64,000 bases of DNA from Phycicoccus sp. Root101 (GTDB lineage: Bacteria > Actinomycetota > Actinomycetes > Actinomycetales > Dermatophilaceae), in NCBI RefSeq assembly GCF_001426245.1, contig NZ_LMCM01000011.1, positions 62,001-126,000 on the forward strand, in the 5' to 3' direction. The position numbers and the translations under genes were made by a program. Positions 25,817 through 36,584 of the stretch are shown in pieces (the first letter of the stretch is position 1; each line of letters opens with the position of its first letter). A model generated the notes under the pieces. The model was not told the origin of the DNA, did no database searches, and worked only from the letters and a program-made list of their open reading frames with translations.

Positions 25817-27415
25817 TCACTTCACCAGGAACTGCGACGAGCGCGCGGCGAGGTCGAGGACCTGCGACGGCAGCACGCCGAGGACGAGCGTGACGAGGGT
25901 GCCGATGGTGATCGCCACGGTGGTGAACGGCGACGCGGTCTCCGCGACGACGGTCTCCCCGGCCGGCGGCTCGGTGAAGTACATGAGCACGATCAGGCGC
26001 ACGTAGACGAACGCCGTGATGACGCTGCACAGCACACCGATGACGACCAGCCACACCCCGGCGCGGCCACCGAAGGCGACGGCCGGCGAGAAGGCGGCGA
26101 ACTTTGCGGTGAAGCCCGAGGTGAGCGGGATGCCCGCGAACGCGAGCAGCAGGAACGCGAAGACCCCGGCGACCACCGGGTGGTTGCGGCCCAGGCCTGC
26201 CCACTGCGACAGGTGGGAGGCCTCGGACCCGCCCTGGCGCACCATCGAGACGATGGCGAAGGCGGCGATGGTCATGAAGCCGTAGGCGACGAGGTAGAAC
26301 ATCGTGCCCGAGACACCGGTCCGGTCGAAGGACAGCACGGCGACGAGGATGAACCCGGCGTGCGCGATCGAGGAGTACGCCAGCAGGCGCTTGACGTCGG
26401 TCTGGGTGACGGACAGGACCGCGCCGACGACCATGGTCAGGGCGGCGACGGCGATGACGCCACCGCGCCAGTCCCACCGGTTGGCGTCGATGCCGACGTA
26501 CACGATCCGCAGGATGGCGCCGAAGGCGGCGACCTTGGTGCAGGCGGCCATGAAGCCCGTGACCGGGGTCGGCGCACCCTGGTAGACGTCGGGGGTCCAC
26601 GAGTGGAACGGCACCGCACCGACCTTGAACAGCAGGCCCACGAGGACGAACACCACACCGGGCAGCAGCAGGCCCTCGAGGTTGCCGGGGGCCGCCGTGA
26701 CGGCCTTGGCGATGTCGGCGATGTAGAGCGAGCCGGCGTAGCCGTAGAGCAGGGCGGCACCGAAGAGGAAGAACGCCGAGCTGAACGCGCCGAGGAGGAA
26801 GTACTTCAGCGACGCCTCCTGCGAGAGCAGGCGACGGCGTCGGGCCAGGCCGCAGAGCAGGTACAGCGGCAGCGACAGGACCTCGAGCGCGACGAACATC
26901 GTCAGCAGGTCGCCAGCGGCCGGGAAGAGCATCATGCCGAGCACGGCGAACATCGTCAGCGGGAAGACCTCGCTGGTCGCCAGGCCGGCACGCAGGGCCG
27001 CGGCCTCGTGCGGCGAACCGGGGACGGCGGCACCCATCGGCGTGAACGCGTCCGCGCCCTGGCCACCGAACTTCTCCGCCATCGTCAGGACACCGAGGAT
27101 CGACATCGCCAGGATGGCGCCCTGGAGGAACAGCGACGGCCCGTCGATGATGACGGCCTGGGCCAGCGTGCCACCGCGGTTCTTCGCGTCGGCCGACACG
27201 GTCACGAGGACCACGAGGGCGGCCACGAGGGTCGCGAGGGCCAGTGCCACCTGGGTGGTGTGGCGGATCCGCCGCGGCGCGAACGCCTCGACGAGCACGC
27301 CGACGAGCGCACCGACGATGACGATGAGCATCGGGGCGATGGCGCCGTAGTTGAAGTCGGCGGCCTGGAAGGCAGCCGGCACCATCGGCGTGGACAGGAC
27401 TGTCACGGCGGGCAT
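25817..27415 (-). CDS. nuoN: NADH-quinone oxidoreductase subunit N
   Basis: NuoN (532 residues) is one of the three antiporter-like proton channels of complex I. The key lysine helices are visible in SQEASLKYFLLGAFSSAFFLFG and LLFKVGAVPFHSWTPDVYQGAPTPVT, and TDVKRLLAYSSIAHAGFIL carries the mid-membrane Lys and His. An inserted segment after helix 3 (GGQGADAFTPMG, about residues 116-145) is an actinobacterial feature. It begins TAATG-coupled to nuoM (27413-27417) and is followed 14 bp later by the polyprenyl synthase. Confidence 0.97.
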   Translation of the reverse strand: MPAVTVLSTPMVPAAFQAADFNYGAIAPMLIVIVGALVGVLVEAFAPRRIRHTTQVALALATLVAALVVLVTVSADAKNRGGTLAQAVIIDGPSLFLQGAILAMSILGVLTMAEKFGGQGADAFTPMGAAVPGSPHEAAALRAGLATSEVFPLTMFAVLGMMLFPAAGDLLTMFVALEVLSLPLYLLCGLARRRRLLSQEASLKYFLLGAFSSAFFLFGAALLYGYAGSLYIADIAKAVTAAPGNLEGLLLPGVVFVLVGLLFKVGAVPFHSWTPDVYQGAPTPVTGFMAACTKVAAFGAILRIVYVGIDANRWDWRGGVIAVAALTMVVGAVLSVTQTDVKRLLAYSSIAHAGFILVAVLSFDRTGVSGTMFYLVAYGFMTIAAFAIVSMVRQGGSEASHLSQWAGLGRNHPVVAGVFAFLLLAFAGIPLTSGFTAKFAAFSPAVAFGGRAGVWLVVIGVLCSVITAFVYVRLIVLMYFTEPPAGETVVAETASPFTTVAITIGTLVTLVLGVLPSQVLDLAARSSQFLVK

Positions 27416-28941
27416 TACTTCGTGCTCCCGTCAGCGGAGGTGGGGGCGGGGTCGGTGACACCGACGTAGCTCAGGGTCTTGGCGACCGCCGGGTTGAGGA
27501 CGTCCAGCGCCGGCTTGGGGTAGAAGCCCAGGACGATGAACGCGGCGATCAGCGGGGCCACGACGATCTTCTCGCGCAGCGAGATGTCACGGACCGGGGC
27601 GTCGAGCTCGGGCTTTGCGCCGGTCATCATCCGCTTGTACATGAGCAGGATGTAGAGCGCGGCGAGGACGATGCCCGCCGTCGCGACGACCGCCGCGAAC
27701 TTGTAGCGCTGGAACGTCCCGACGAGCACGAGGAACTCCGAGACGAACGAGCTCAGACCCGGCAGCGCCAGGCCCGACAGGCCGGCGACGAGGAACACGC
27801 CGGCGAGGCCGGGCGTCACCCGCTGCCAGCCGCCGAAGTCCGGGATGCGCTTGCTCCCCCGACGGGTCACGAGCATCGCGGCGATGAGGAACAGCGCCGC
27901 GGTCGAGAAGCCGTGGTTGAGCATGTACAGCGTCGAGCCGGCCCCGGCGGTCGTGGTGAGGGCGAAGATGCCCAGCACGATGAAGCCGAAGTGGCTGACC
28001 GAGGTGTAGGCGATCAGGCGCATGACGTCGGTCTGGCCGATGGCCAGCAGCGCGCCGTACATGATGGAGATGACCGCCAGGGTCAGGACCACCGGGGTCG
28101 CCCACTTCGACGCCTCGGGGAACAGCTGGAGGCAGAAGCGGATCATCCCGTAGGTGCCCACCTTGTCGAGGACACCGACGAGCAGGACCGCGGTCGCGGG
28201 GCGCGCCTCGGTCGCTGCGTCGGGCAGCCAGGTGTGCACCGGCCACATCGGCGCCTTCACCGCGAAGGCGAAGAAGAACGCGACGAACATCAGGCGCTCG
28301 GGCGTGGTGCCGAGGTCGAGTCCGGTGAGCTTGGTGACGAGGAAGCCGTCCGAGCCGCCCGGGCCGTAGTGGTACAGCGCCAGGACGCCCACGAGCATCA
28401 CCAGTCCACCCGCGAGGGAGAAAAGCAGGAACTTCACCGCGGCGTACTGGCGGCGCGCGCCACCGTAGGAGCCGATGAGGAAGTAGACCGGGATGAGCAT
28501 GGCCTCGAAGAACACGTAGAACAGGAACACGTCGGTGGCGGCGAAGACACCGACCATGAACGTCTCCAGCACGAGCATCAGCGCGAAGTAGTTCTTCTCG
28601 CGCTTGCCGCCCTCGGGCACGTCGTTCCACGCGGCGAGGACGCACACCGGCGTGAGGATGACGGCCAGCAGGATCATCACGAGCGCGGTGCCGTCGACAC
28701 CGAGCGCGTAGGACACACCGAACTGCGGGATCCACTCGTGCTGCTCGGTGAGCTGGAACTGCGCGTCGGACTTCGTCGTGAACTGCAGGGCAGCTGCGAT
28801 GCCCATCACCAACGTCACGAGCGAGAAGCCCAGCGCGACGTGCTTGGCACGGTCGGTCACCCCTGCCGGGAGGGCGGCCACGACGGCAGCACCGATGAGC
28901 GGGATCAACCCGATCACGGTCAGCCAGGGGAAGTTCGTCAT
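27415..28941 (-). CDS. nuoM: NADH-quinone oxidoreductase subunit M
   Basis: NuoM (508 residues) is an antiporter-like membrane subunit. The conserved glutamate is in VFFEAMLIPVYFLIGSYGG, and the proton-path lysines are in FAFAVKAPMWPVHTWLPDAATEAR and the following TAVLLVGVLDKVGTYGM. QTDVMRLIAYTSVSHFGFI holds the late His. The start is ATG at 28941, whose last position is shared with the stop of nuoL, and the stop overlaps the start of nuoN. It therefore sits in an unbroken coupled chain in the membrane arm part of the operon. Confidence 0.97.
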   Translation of the reverse strand: MTNFPWLTVIGLIPLIGAAVVAALPAGVTDRAKHVALGFSLVTLVMGIAAALQFTTKSDAQFQLTEQHEWIPQFGVSYALGVDGTALVMILLAVILTPVCVLAAWNDVPEGGKREKNYFALMLVLETFMVGVFAATDVFLFYVFFEAMLIPVYFLIGSYGGARRQYAAVKFLLFSLAGGLVMLVGVLALYHYGPGGSDGFLVTKLTGLDLGTTPERLMFVAFFFAFAVKAPMWPVHTWLPDAATEARPATAVLLVGVLDKVGTYGMIRFCLQLFPEASKWATPVVLTLAVISIMYGALLAIGQTDVMRLIAYTSVSHFGFIVLGIFALTTTAGAGSTLYMLNHGFSTAALFLIAAMLVTRRGSKRIPDFGGWQRVTPGLAGVFLVAGLSGLALPGLSSFVSEFLVLVGTFQRYKFAAVVATAGIVLAALYILLMYKRMMTGAKPELDAPVRDISLREKIVVAPLIAAFIVLGFYPKPALDVLNPAVAKTLSYVGVTDPAPTSADGSTK

Positions 28942-30878
28942 CACTGGATCACCCACAGAGCACCGAGAATCACGACGACGCCGGCAAGCATCGTCAGGGC
29001 ATAGGAACGTGCGAAGCCGTTCTGCAGGCGACGCAGGCGGCTGGACGTGCCGCCGACGAGGGCAGCCAGGCCGCCGAACCCGCCGTCGACGCCGCGGTTG
29101 TCCGCGAAGACGAGGGCACGGGTCAGGTGCAGGCCGGGGCGCATGAAGACGCCCTCGTTGACGTCGTCCTGGTAGAGGTCGCGGCGCGCGGCCCGGGTGA
29201 CCAGCGAACCGGTCGGCTGGGCCTGCGGCACCTCGTCGCGCCAGTACCGCATCCACGCGAGGCCGGCACCGCCGAGGACGAGCAGGAGCGTCAGGCCGGT
29301 GATGACCGGGACGGCCAGCACCGGGTGCTCCTCGCCGTGCTCCCCCACCACCGGCGCGAGCCAGTGCGTGAAGGTGCCACCGATGGACAGCACGCCACCG
29401 AGGAGGGCCGAGCCGACGGCCAGCACCATCATCGGGACGGTCATCGTCAGCGGGGACTCGTGCGGGTGCACGTCCTCGGTCCAGCGCTTCTTGCCGTGGA
29501 AGGTCATGAAGAACAGGCGCGACATGTAGAAGGCGGTGATGCCCGCGCCGATCATGGCGGTGAGGCCGAAGACCCACGGACGCCAGCCCTCACCGATGAA
29601 CGCCGCCTCGATGATCTTGTCCTTGGACCAGAAGCCCGAGAACGGCGGGACGCCGAGGATCGCGAGCCAGCCGAGCCCGAACGTGACCCAGGTGATCTTC
29701 ATCAGGCCGGACAGGCCACCGAAGCGACGCATGTCGACCTGGTCGTTCATGCCGTGCATGACCGAACCGGCACCGAGGAACATCCCGGCCTTGAAGAAGC
29801 CGTGCGTGAGCAGGTGGAAGATCGCGAACGCCGCACCGACCGGTCCGAGCCCGGCGGCGAGCATCATGTAGCCGATCTGGCTCATGGTCGAGGCCGCCAG
29901 GGCCTTCTTGATGTCGTCCTTGGCACAACCGACCACCGCACCGAAGAGCAGCGTGATCGCACCCACGATGACCACGACCAGCTGGGCGTTCGGCGCGTTG
30001 TTGAAGATGAAGCCGCTGCGCACGACGAGGTAGACGCCGGCGGTGACCATGGTCGCCGCGTGGATCAGCGCCGAGACCGGCGTGGGGCCGGCCATCGCGT
30101 CGCCGAGCCAGCTCTGCAGCGGGAACTGCGCCGACTTGCCGCAGGCACCGAGCAGCAGCATCAGGCCGATCGCGGTGAGCACACCCTGACCGGCACCACC
30201 CTCCGCCGCCTGCTGGACCCCGGCGAAGGAGACCGTCCCGAACGCCGCGAACATGATCATGATCGCGACGGACAGGCCGAAGTCACCGACGCGGTTGACC
30301 ACGAACGCCTTGTTGGCAGCCGTCGCGTACGCCGGGTTGTGGTTCCAGAACCCGATGAGCAGGTAGGACGCGAGACCCACACCCTCCCAGCCGACGTACA
30401 GCAGCAGGTAGGAGTCGGACAGCACGAGCAGCAGCATCGCGGCCACGAACAGGTTGAGGTAGGCGAAGAACCGGCGCTTGTCCGGGTCGTGCTCCATGTA
30501 GCCGAGGGAGTAGACGTGGATCAGCGAGCCGACGAATGTCACGAGCAGCACGAACACCACGGACAGCTGGTCGATGAGCATGCCGGCGTCGACGTTGAAC
30601 GACCCGGCCGGCACCCAGCTGAACAGGTGCAGCGACGCGGCGCGCGACTCGTGGTCGCGCCCGATCATCGAGATCCAGATGATGGCGCCGACGAGGAACG
30701 CGGCCCACGACATGGCGGTCGCGAACAGCGGCCCCCACTTGTCGGTGGCGCGTCCCCCGAGGAGGAGGACGGCGGCACCGAGCAGCGGGAGAGCCACCAG
30801 GAGCCACGCGTATGCCGTGATGCCGGTGGCCGCGGTGGCGGCACCGTCGGCGGCGGCGAGAGTTGCGAGGGAAGTCAC
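28941..30878 (-). CDS. nuoL: NADH-quinone oxidoreductase subunit L
   Basis: NuoL (645 residues) is the distal antiporter-like subunit, with the long lateral helix at its C-terminus. Motifs include [16 protein letters not shown] with the conserved Glu, [26 protein letters not shown] block with the Lys, and [19 protein letters not shown] with His and Lys. The start is a GTG at 30878. It overlaps nuoM by one base and follows nuoK by 14 bp. The product is full length. Confidence 0.97.
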   Translation of the reverse strand: MTSLATLAAADGAATAATGITAYAWLLVALPLLGAAVLLLGGRATDKWGPLFATAMSWAAFLVGAIIWISMIGRDHESRAASLHLFSWVPAGSFNVDAGMLIDQLSVVFVLLVTFVGSLIHVYSLGYMEHDPDKRRFFAYLNLFVAAMLLLVLSDSYLLLYVGWEGVGLASYLLIGFWNHNPAYATAANKAFVVNRVGDFGLSVAIMIMFAAFGTVSFAGVQQAAEGGAGQGVLTAIGLMLLLGACGKSAQFPLQSWLGDAMAGPTPVSALIHAATMVTAGVYLVVRSGFIFNNAPNAQLVVVIVGAITLLFGAVVGCAKDDIKKALAASTMSQIGYMMLAAGLGPVGAAFAIFHLLTHGFFKAGMFLGAGSVMHGMNDQVDMRRFGGLSGLMKITWVTFGLGWLAILGVPPFSGFWSKDKIIEAAFIGEGWRPWVFGLTAMIGAGITAFYMSRLFFMTFHGKKRWTEDVHPHESPLTMTVPMMVLAVGSALLGGVLSIGGTFTHWLAPVVGEHGEEHPVLAVPVITGLTLLLVLGGAGLAWMRYWRDEVPQAQPTGSLVTRAARRDLYQDDVNEGVFMRPGLHLTRALVFADNRGVDGGFGGLAALVGGTSSRLRRLQNGFARSYALTMLAGVVVILGALWVIQ

Positions 30879-30892
30879 CTTCGAGGCCCCTT

Positions 30893-31192
30893 CTACAGCT
30901 TCAGGAGGTTGGCGTCGTCGACCGAGGCCGACCTGCGGGCACGGAAGATGGCCATGATGATCGCGAGGCCGACCACGACCTCGGCGGCCGCGACCACCAT
31001 GACGAACAGGGCGATCACCTGGCCGTCGAGGGAGCCGTGCATCCGCGCGAAGGTCACGAACATCAGGTTGGTCGCGTTGAGCATGAGCTCGACACCCATG
31101 AACACGACGATGGCGTTGCGCCGCATGAGGACGGTGGCTCCACCGATCGCGAACAGGATCGTCGCGAGGTAGATGTAGTTGACGAGGTTCAT
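30893..31192 (-). CDS. nuoK: NADH-quinone oxidoreductase subunit K
   Basis: NuoK (99 residues, normal length) has three helices with the two membrane glutamates in [15 protein letters not shown] and [13 protein letters not shown], which carry protons between the antiporter subunits. Its ATG overlaps the nuoJ stop (ATGA at 31189-31192). Confidence 0.97.
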   Translation of the reverse strand: MNLVNYIYLATILFAIGGATVLMRRNAIVVFMGVELMLNATNLMFVTFARMHGSLDGQVIALFVMVVAAAEVVVGLAIIMAIFRARRSASVDDANLLKL

Positions 31193-31959
31193 CGCTGTGA
31201 GCCCTCCTCGATCTCGTGCTCGATGTCGTGCTCGGACTCGATGTGCGGGACGGGGGTCACGATCTGCTCGCGGGCGGTCAGCACGCGCGAGACGGACAGC
31301 TCGCTCGGGGTGCCGTCGGGAAGCAGGGCCGGGGTGTCGACCGCGTTGCTGCGGGCGTAGACACCCGGCGCGGGGAGGCCGGCGACGTTGCGGTTGTCAC
31401 GGATGCGCCGCTCGGACCACAGCCGCTGGCTCGGCTTGGCGCCGATCCGCTCGCGGTGGGCCAGCACCATCGCGCCGAGCGCAGCGGTGATGAGCAGGGC
31501 CGAGGTGACCTCGAAGGTCCAGACGTACTTGCCGAAGATCAGCTCGGCGACACCGGTGATGTTGCCGGGGCTGTCGTTGACACCGGCCAGGCCCTTCATG
31601 GGGCCGAACTCCACGCGGCCGACAGCCGTGAAGACCAGCGTGCCGAGGCCGAGCGCCAACAACAGCGACGCCCACTTCTGGCCCTTGAGGGTCTCGACGA
31701 GCGAGTCCGAGGAGTCGACGCCGACGAGCATGAGGACGAAGAGGAACAGCATCATCACGGCGCCGGTGTAGACGAAGATCTGGATGATGCCCAGGAAGTC
31801 CGCCTCCTGCGCGATGTAGAAGATGCCGAGGTTGATCATCACCAGGGCCATGCCGATGGCGGCGTGCACCGCCTTCTTCGCGAAGAGCAGCCCGGTGGCC
31901 GCCACGACGGAGACCGGCGCGAGGATCCAGAAGAGCACCTGCTCACCGAGCCCGGTCAT
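31189..31959 (-). CDS. nuoJ: NADH-quinone oxidoreductase subunit J
   Basis: NuoJ (256 residues) has the five-helix core with [20 protein letters not shown] and [21 protein letters not shown], the helix that holds the pi-bulge near the E-channel. The C-terminal 80 residues after [14 protein letters not shown] are hydrophilic, acid-rich and longer than in E. coli, ending in [14 protein letters not shown] start it at ATG 31959, which overlaps the nuoI stop, and not at the upstream start that would add a basic leader. Confidence 0.95.
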   Translation of the reverse strand: MTGLGEQVLFWILAPVSVVAATGLLFAKKAVHAAIGMALVMINLGIFYIAQEADFLGIIQIFVYTGAVMMLFLFVLMLVGVDSSDSLVETLKGQKWASLLLALGLGTLVFTAVGRVEFGPMKGLAGVNDSPGNITGVAELIFGKYVWTFEVTSALLITAALGAMVLAHRERIGAKPSQRLWSERRIRDNRNVAGLPAPGVYARSNAVDTPALLPDGTPSELSVSRVLTAREQIVTPVPHIESEHDIEHEIEEGSQR

Positions 31960-32672
31960 CGGCGCACCGCCTCTCCGCTGCTGTCGCGGGTGGCCTGACC
32001 GGTCACCACGGTGTCGACGCCCTCGACGGGGTCGCCGCTGGCAGCGACGCCGTCGCGGGGGGCGGTGTCGTGCTCCTTCACCCATGCCTCCTGCTCGGGG
32101 GTCGACCGAGCGACCTTGCCCTGGTAGTAGTCGCGCTCCTCCAGGCCGTCGACCATCGGGTGCGGCGCGGGGAGCATCCCCTCGGAGAGCGGCGCGAGCA
32201 GCTGCTCCTTGGTGAAGATGAGGTCAGCCCGGTTGTCGTCGGCGAGCTCGTAGAAGTTCGTCATCGTCAGGGCGCGCGTCGGGCAGGCCTCGATGCACAG
32301 GCCGCAGAAGATGCAGCGCAGGTAGTTGATCTGGTAGACGCGGCCGTAGCGCTCGCCGGGCGAGAAGCGGCCCAGACCGCCCTCGCTGTCGTCGTTCGCA
32401 GCACCCTCGACGAGGATCGCGTCGGCCGGGCAGGCCCACGCGCACAGCTCGCAGCCGACGCACTTCTCGAGGCCGTCCGGGTGCCGGTTCAGCTGGTGGC
32501 GACCGTGGTAGCGAGGCTGCGTCGGACGCTTCTCCTCGGGGTACTCCTCGGTCTCCAGCTTGCGGAACATCGTGGCGAAGGTGACGCCGAACCCGCCGAC
32601 CGGGGCGAAGAGGTCGGCGAAGAACCCGCTCTTCTTGTCGTCAGCTGGTCGACCAGCTGCTCGGTCAGCCAC
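31956..32672 (-). CDS. nuoI: NADH-quinone oxidoreductase subunit I
   Basis: NuoI (238 residues) carries two [4Fe-4S] clusters (N6a, N6b) in [12 protein letters not shown] (about 71-82) and [12 protein letters not shown] (about 120-131). These pass electrons toward N2. An N-terminal amphipathic segment [20 protein letters not shown] attaches it to the membrane. The tail after residue 165 is an actinobacterial extension without known role. GTG start at 32672; it overlaps nuoH by 8 nt. Confidence 0.96.
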   Translation of the reverse strand: MADRAAGRPADDKKSGFFADLFAPVGGFGVTFATMFRKLETEEYPEEKRPTQPRYHGRHQLNRHPDGLEKCVGCELCAWACPADAILVEGAANDDSEGGLGRFSPGERYGRVYQINYLRCIFCGLCIEACPTRALTMTNFYELADDNRADLIFTKEQLLAPLSEGMLPAPHPMVDGLEERDYYQGKVARSTPEQEAWVKEHDTAPRDGVAASGDPVEGVDTVVTGQATRDSSGEAVRR

Positions 32673-34071
32673 GAGCGGCCTCCTTCTGGGTTGCGTCCGT
32701 GCGGTCGCTGATGGCCATGGTCGGCTCCTTCAGGCGCTGTCCGGGCAGGGGTGGCACCGGGTACCCACCCGCGAACGGGTCGATCTCCTCCGGTGCGGGG
32801 GCGGAGCGGGCGGCGTCCTTCTCGATCTTCTTGTTGTCCCAGATCCACACCGCGAGCAGTGCCGCGAGGGACACGATGACGACGAAGACGATGCTGAAGA
32901 CCGGGAACTGCCGGTTGCCCAGGGTCAGGGCGGCGTCACCGAAGTAGCCGAGCTGGCTGCCACGGATGAAGGCGACGACGACGACCCAGCCCAGGGTGAC
33001 GGGGATGAGGAACTTCCAGCCGAACCGCATGAACTGGTCGTAGCGGACACGCGGCAGGGAGCCGCGCAGCCAGACGAAGAAGAACATGAAGAGCCAGAGC
33101 TTGATGACGAACCAGAGCAGACCCCACCAGCCGTGGTTGAACATGCCGTCGTTGATGGCGGCGATGCCGGGAGGCGCCTGCCAGCCACCGAGGAACATCG
33201 TCGTGGCCAGCGCCGCGACGGTGAACATGTTGACGTACTCGCCGAGGAAGAACATCGCGAACTTCAGCGACGAGTACTCGGTGTGGAAGCCACCGGTGAG
33301 CTCGCCCTCGCCCTCGGCGAGGTCGAAGGGCAGTCGGTTGGTCTCGCCGACCATCGTGATGACGTAGACGAAGAAGCTGAAGAACGCCGGGATGATGTAC
33401 CAGAGGTCCTTCTGCGAGGCGACGATCTGCGAGGTCGACATCGAGCCGGAGTAGAGGAACACGGCGACGAGCGACAGGCCCATGGCGATCTCGTAGGAGA
33501 TGACCTGGGCGGTCGAGCGCAGTCCACCGAGCAGCGGGTAGGTCGAGCCCGACGACCAGCCGGCCAGCACGATGCCGTAGACGCCGACACCGGCGACGGC
33601 GAGCACGAGCAGCACCGCCACGGGGATGTCGGTCAGCTGCAGCGGCGTCCGGTGGCCGAACATCGAGACGGTCGGGCCGAGCGGGATGATCGCGAACGAC
33701 ACGAACGCCATGGCACCCGCGATGGCCGGGGCGAGTGCGAAGACGACCTTGTCGGCGTTCTTCGGCGTCAGGTCCTCCTTGAGGGCCAGCTTGACGCCGT
33801 CGGCGAGGGTCTGCAGCAGCCCGAACGGACCGGTGCGGTTGGGTCCGGGACGCTGCTGCATCCGACCGATCACGCGACGCTCGAACCAGATGACGATCAG
33901 CGTGTTGACGAGCAGGAACACGAAGACGAGCAACGCCTTGACCAGGTGCAGCCACCACGGCGTGTCGCTGAAGTCGGCGCTGGGGTTGTCGGCGAACGGC
34001 GCGCTCCCCAGCCCGGCCGGGAGGTGCGGCAGGGCGGTGACTGCCTGCGCGGCATACGTCACGGTGCTCAC
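32665..34071 (-). CDS. nuoH: NADH-quinone oxidoreductase subunit H
   Basis: NuoH (468 residues) forms the quinone-binding entrance together with NuoB and Nuo[27 protein letters not shown] and [29 protein letters not shown] blocks (quinone chamber loop) are fully conserved, with the glutamates of the E-channel present. Residues 430-468 are a soluble proline-rich tail. The GTG start at 34071 overlaps the nuoG stop (GTGA). Confidence 0.96.
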   Translation of the reverse strand: MSTVTYAAQAVTALPHLPAGLGSAPFADNPSADFSDTPWWLHLVKALLVFVFLLVNTLIVIWFERRVIGRMQQRPGPNRTGPFGLLQTLADGVKLALKEDLTPKNADKVVFALAPAIAGAMAFVSFAIIPLGPTVSMFGHRTPLQLTDIPVAVLLVLAVAGVGVYGIVLAGWSSGSTYPLLGGLRSTAQVISYEIAMGLSLVAVFLYSGSMSTSQIVASQKDLWYIIPAFFSFFVYVITMVGETNRLPFDLAEGEGELTGGFHTEYSSLKFAMFFLGEYVNMFTVAALATTMFLGGWQAPPGIAAINDGMFNHGWWGLLWFVIKLWLFMFFFVWLRGSLPRVRYDQFMRFGWKFLIPVTLGWVVVVAFIRGSQLGYFGDAALTLGNRQFPVFSIVFVVIVSLAALLAVWIWDNKKIEKDAARSAPAPEEIDPFAGGYPVPPLPGQRLKEPTMAISDRTDATQKEAARG

Positions 34072-36584
34072 TGGGTGACCTTCCTGTCCACGGCGTTCGC
34101 GGCCTTCGTGAGGGACACGAGGGCTCCCGCGTCGGCGCCCAGCGTGGCACGGACCCGGCTGCCCTCGGAGTTGGTGGGCAGCCACACGACGTGGTCGACC
34201 ATGTCCGGCGTGACCTCGACCGGTGCGCTGATCGCACCCCGGTCGCCCGCCACCCGCACGGTGTCACCGTCGACGAGCCCGAGGGCCTCGGCGGTGGCGG
34301 CGGAGACGCGCGCCCGCGTGGCGTGGGCGGTGCCGGCCAGGAACGGCTCGCCGTCCTGCAGCGAACCGCGGTCGAGCAGGTGGTGCCAGGTGGCGAGGAC
34401 GACCTTGCCCTCGGGCAGGTGCGGGACGTCACCGGCGGCGACGGACGGCGCGGCGGGCCGCTGGCCCTCCCACGGTCCGAGCGCGGACATGTCGGCGCGG
34501 ACCTCGGTGAGCGTGCGCGCACCCAGGAACGAGCCGAGCTCGCCGGCCAGCATGTCCAGGACGCGGTAGTCGGAGTTGTGCGCGGTGTCGATCGCCGTGG
34601 CGAAGGGCCGGGTGCGCCCCTCCCAGTCGACGAAGGTGCCGCCCTTCTCCGCATGCGCGGCGACGGGGAACACGACGTCGGCGACCTCGGTGACCGACGA
34701 GGGCCGGACCTCCAGCGACACGACGAACGTCTTGGCCAGGGCCTCCTCCGCGCGCGGGTCGGCGAGGTCGCGGGCGTCGACGCCACCGACGACGAGGGCG
34801 TTGACGTCACCGGTGGTCGCCGCGGCGATGATGCCGGCGGTGTCGCGGCCGGGCGTGTCGGGCAGGCCGACGACGTCCCAGGCCTCGGCCACCTGCTGAC
34901 GGGCAGCCGGGTCGGCGACCGGTCGGCCACCGGGCAGCAGGGTCGGGAGCGCACCGGCCTCCAGCGCACCACGCTCACCGGCCCGGCGGGGCACCCACGC
35001 GAGGCGGGCACCGACCGAGGAGGTGAGGGCCGCCGCGGCGGACAGCGCACCGGGGACGGTGGCCAGGCGCTCGCCGACGAGCACGACCGTGCCGGGCTCC
35101 TCGAGGGCCTGCGCGGCCTTGGCGGCGGCACCGTCGCCGGTGACCCCGTCACCGAGGGCGCGGAGCACCTCGGCCTCGGTACCGGGAGCGGCCGGGATGA
35201 GCGTGCCGCCCAGCTTCTCGAGGCCGCGCGTGGCGAACGGGGCCACGGCATACACGGCCGTCTTGTTCTTGCGGTGCGCCTTGCGCAGCCGCAGGAACAC
35301 GATCGGGCTCTCCTCCTCCGGCTCGAAGCCGACGAGGACGACCGTCCTGGCCGTCTCCAGCTCGGCGTACGTCACGGCGGCACCGTGCGGGCCGGTGGCG
35401 ACGACGGTGGAGGCGAGGAAGTCGGCCTCCTCCTGCGAGTGCGGGCGGGCGCGGAAGTCGACGTCGTTGGTGTCGACGACCGTGCGGGCGAACTTGGAGT
35501 AGGCGTAGGCGTCCTCGGCGGACACGCGGCCGCCGACGAGCACCCCGACGCCCTTGGCGGCGCGCAGGCCGTTGGCCGCTGCCTCGAGGGCCTCCGGCCA
35601 CGACGCGACCTGCAGGTCACCGAACTCGTCACGCACCATCGGGTACTGGATCCGGTCGCCCGTGGTGGCGTACTGGAAGGCCCAGCGACCCTTGTCGCAG
35701 TTCCACTCCTCGTTGACCGCCGGGTCGTTGATCGCCATGCGACGCAGCACGACACCACGACGGTGGTCGGTGCGGATGGAGCAGCCGGAGGCGCAGTGCT
35801 CGCAGACGCTCGGCGTCGACATCAGGTCGAACGGACGGCTGCGGAAGCGGTAGGCCGCACCGGTGAGGGCGCCCACCGGGCAGATCTGCACGGTGTTGCC
35901 CGAGAAGTAGGACTCGAACGGCTGCTGCTCGTAGATGCCGACCTGCTGCAGGGCGCCGCGCTCGACCAGCGCGATGAACGGGTCACCGGCGATCTGGTCG
36001 GAGAAGCGGGTGCACCGGGCGCACAGGACGCAGCGCTCGCGGTCGAGCAGCACCTGGCTCGAGATGTTGATGGGCTTGGGGTAGGTGCGCTTGACGTCCT
36101 CGAAGCGGGACACCGCGCGACCGTTGCTCATCGCCTGGTTCTGCAGGGGGCACTCGCCGCCCTTGTCGCAGACCGGGCAGTCGAGCGGGTGGTTGATGAG
36201 CAGCAGCTCCATGACACCCTGCTGCGCCTTGTCGGCGACCGGCGAAGTCTGCTGGGTCTTGACCTGCATGCCCTCCGACACGGTGATCGTGCAGGAGGCC
36301 TGCGGCTTGGGCATGGCGCGCATGCTGCCGTCGGGGCCCGGGGTGGCGATGTCGACGAGGCACTGGCGGCAGGCGCCCACGGGCTCCAGCAGCGGGTGGT
36401 CGCAGAACCGCGGGATCTGGACGCCCACCTCCTCGGCGGCGCGGATCACCAGCGTGTTCTTCGGGACCGACACCTCCACGCCGTCGATGGTCAGGCTGAC
36501 CTGGTCGACGGTGGCGGGCGGCGAGGCGTCGCCGCCCTTGCTGACGGCGTTGCCGCCGGCGCTGGGACTGGTCTGGACCGTCAT
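34068..36584 (-). CDS. nuoG: NADH-quinone oxidoreductase subunit G
   Basis: NuoG (838 residues) is the large iron-sulfur subunit of the peripheral arm. The N-terminal ferredoxin domain holds the [2Fe-2S] ligands in [33 protein letters not shown] gives the next cluster with its His ligand, and CVLCARC with a distant CPVG the third. A further four-cysteine motif (CEHCASGCS with NCDKGRW) gives the extra N7-type cluster found in bacterial NuoG. The molybdopterin-oxidoreductase-like domain follows and lacks a catalytic role. Coupled on both sides by 4-nt overlaps. Confidence 0.97.
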   Translation of the reverse strand: MTVQTSPSAGGNAVSKGGDASPPATVDQVSLTIDGVEVSVPKNTLVIRAAEEVGVQIPRFCDHPLLEPVGACRQCLVDIATPGPDGSMRAMPKPQASCTITVSEGMQVKTQQTSPVADKAQQGVMELLLINHPLDCPVCDKGGECPLQNQAMSNGRAVSRFEDVKRTYPKPINISSQVLLDRERCVLCARCTRFSDQIAGDPFIALVERGALQQVGIYEQQPFESYFSGNTVQICPVGALTGAAYRFRSRPFDLMSTPSVCEHCASGCSIRTDHRRGVVLRRMAINDPAVNEEWNCDKGRWAFQYATTGDRIQYPMVRDEFGDLQVASWPEALEAAANGLRAAKGVGVLVGGRVSAEDAYAYSKFARTVVDTNDVDFRARPHSQEEADFLASTVVATGPHGAAVTYAELETARTVVLVGFEPEEESPIVFLRLRKAHRKNKTAVYAVAPFATRGLEKLGGTLIPAAPGTEAEVLRALGDGVTGDGAAAKAAQALEEPGTVVLVGERLATVPGALSAAAALTSSVGARLAWVPRRAGERGALEAGALPTLLPGGRPVADPAARQQVAEAWDVVGLPDTPGRDTAGIIAAATTGDVNALVVGGVDARDLADPRAEEALAKTFVVSLEVRPSSVTEVADVVFPVAAHAEKGGTFVDWEGRTRPFATAIDTAHNSDYRVLDMLAGELGSFLGARTLTEVRADMSALGPWEGQRPAAPSVAAGDVPHLPEGKVVLATWHHLLDRGSLQDGEPFLAGTAHATRARVSAATAEALGLVDGDTVRVAGDRGAISAPVEVTPDMVDHVVWLPTNSEGSRVRATLGADAGALVSLTKAANAVDRKVTQ

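Noticed and set aside
29127..31172. Very long plus-strand open frame (681 codons) opposite nuoL/nuoK
   Set aside because: It is an antisense shadow of GC-rich genes: the composition is Arg/Glu/Asp/Gly/His-rich without any fold, while the minus strand codes full NuoL and NuoK.
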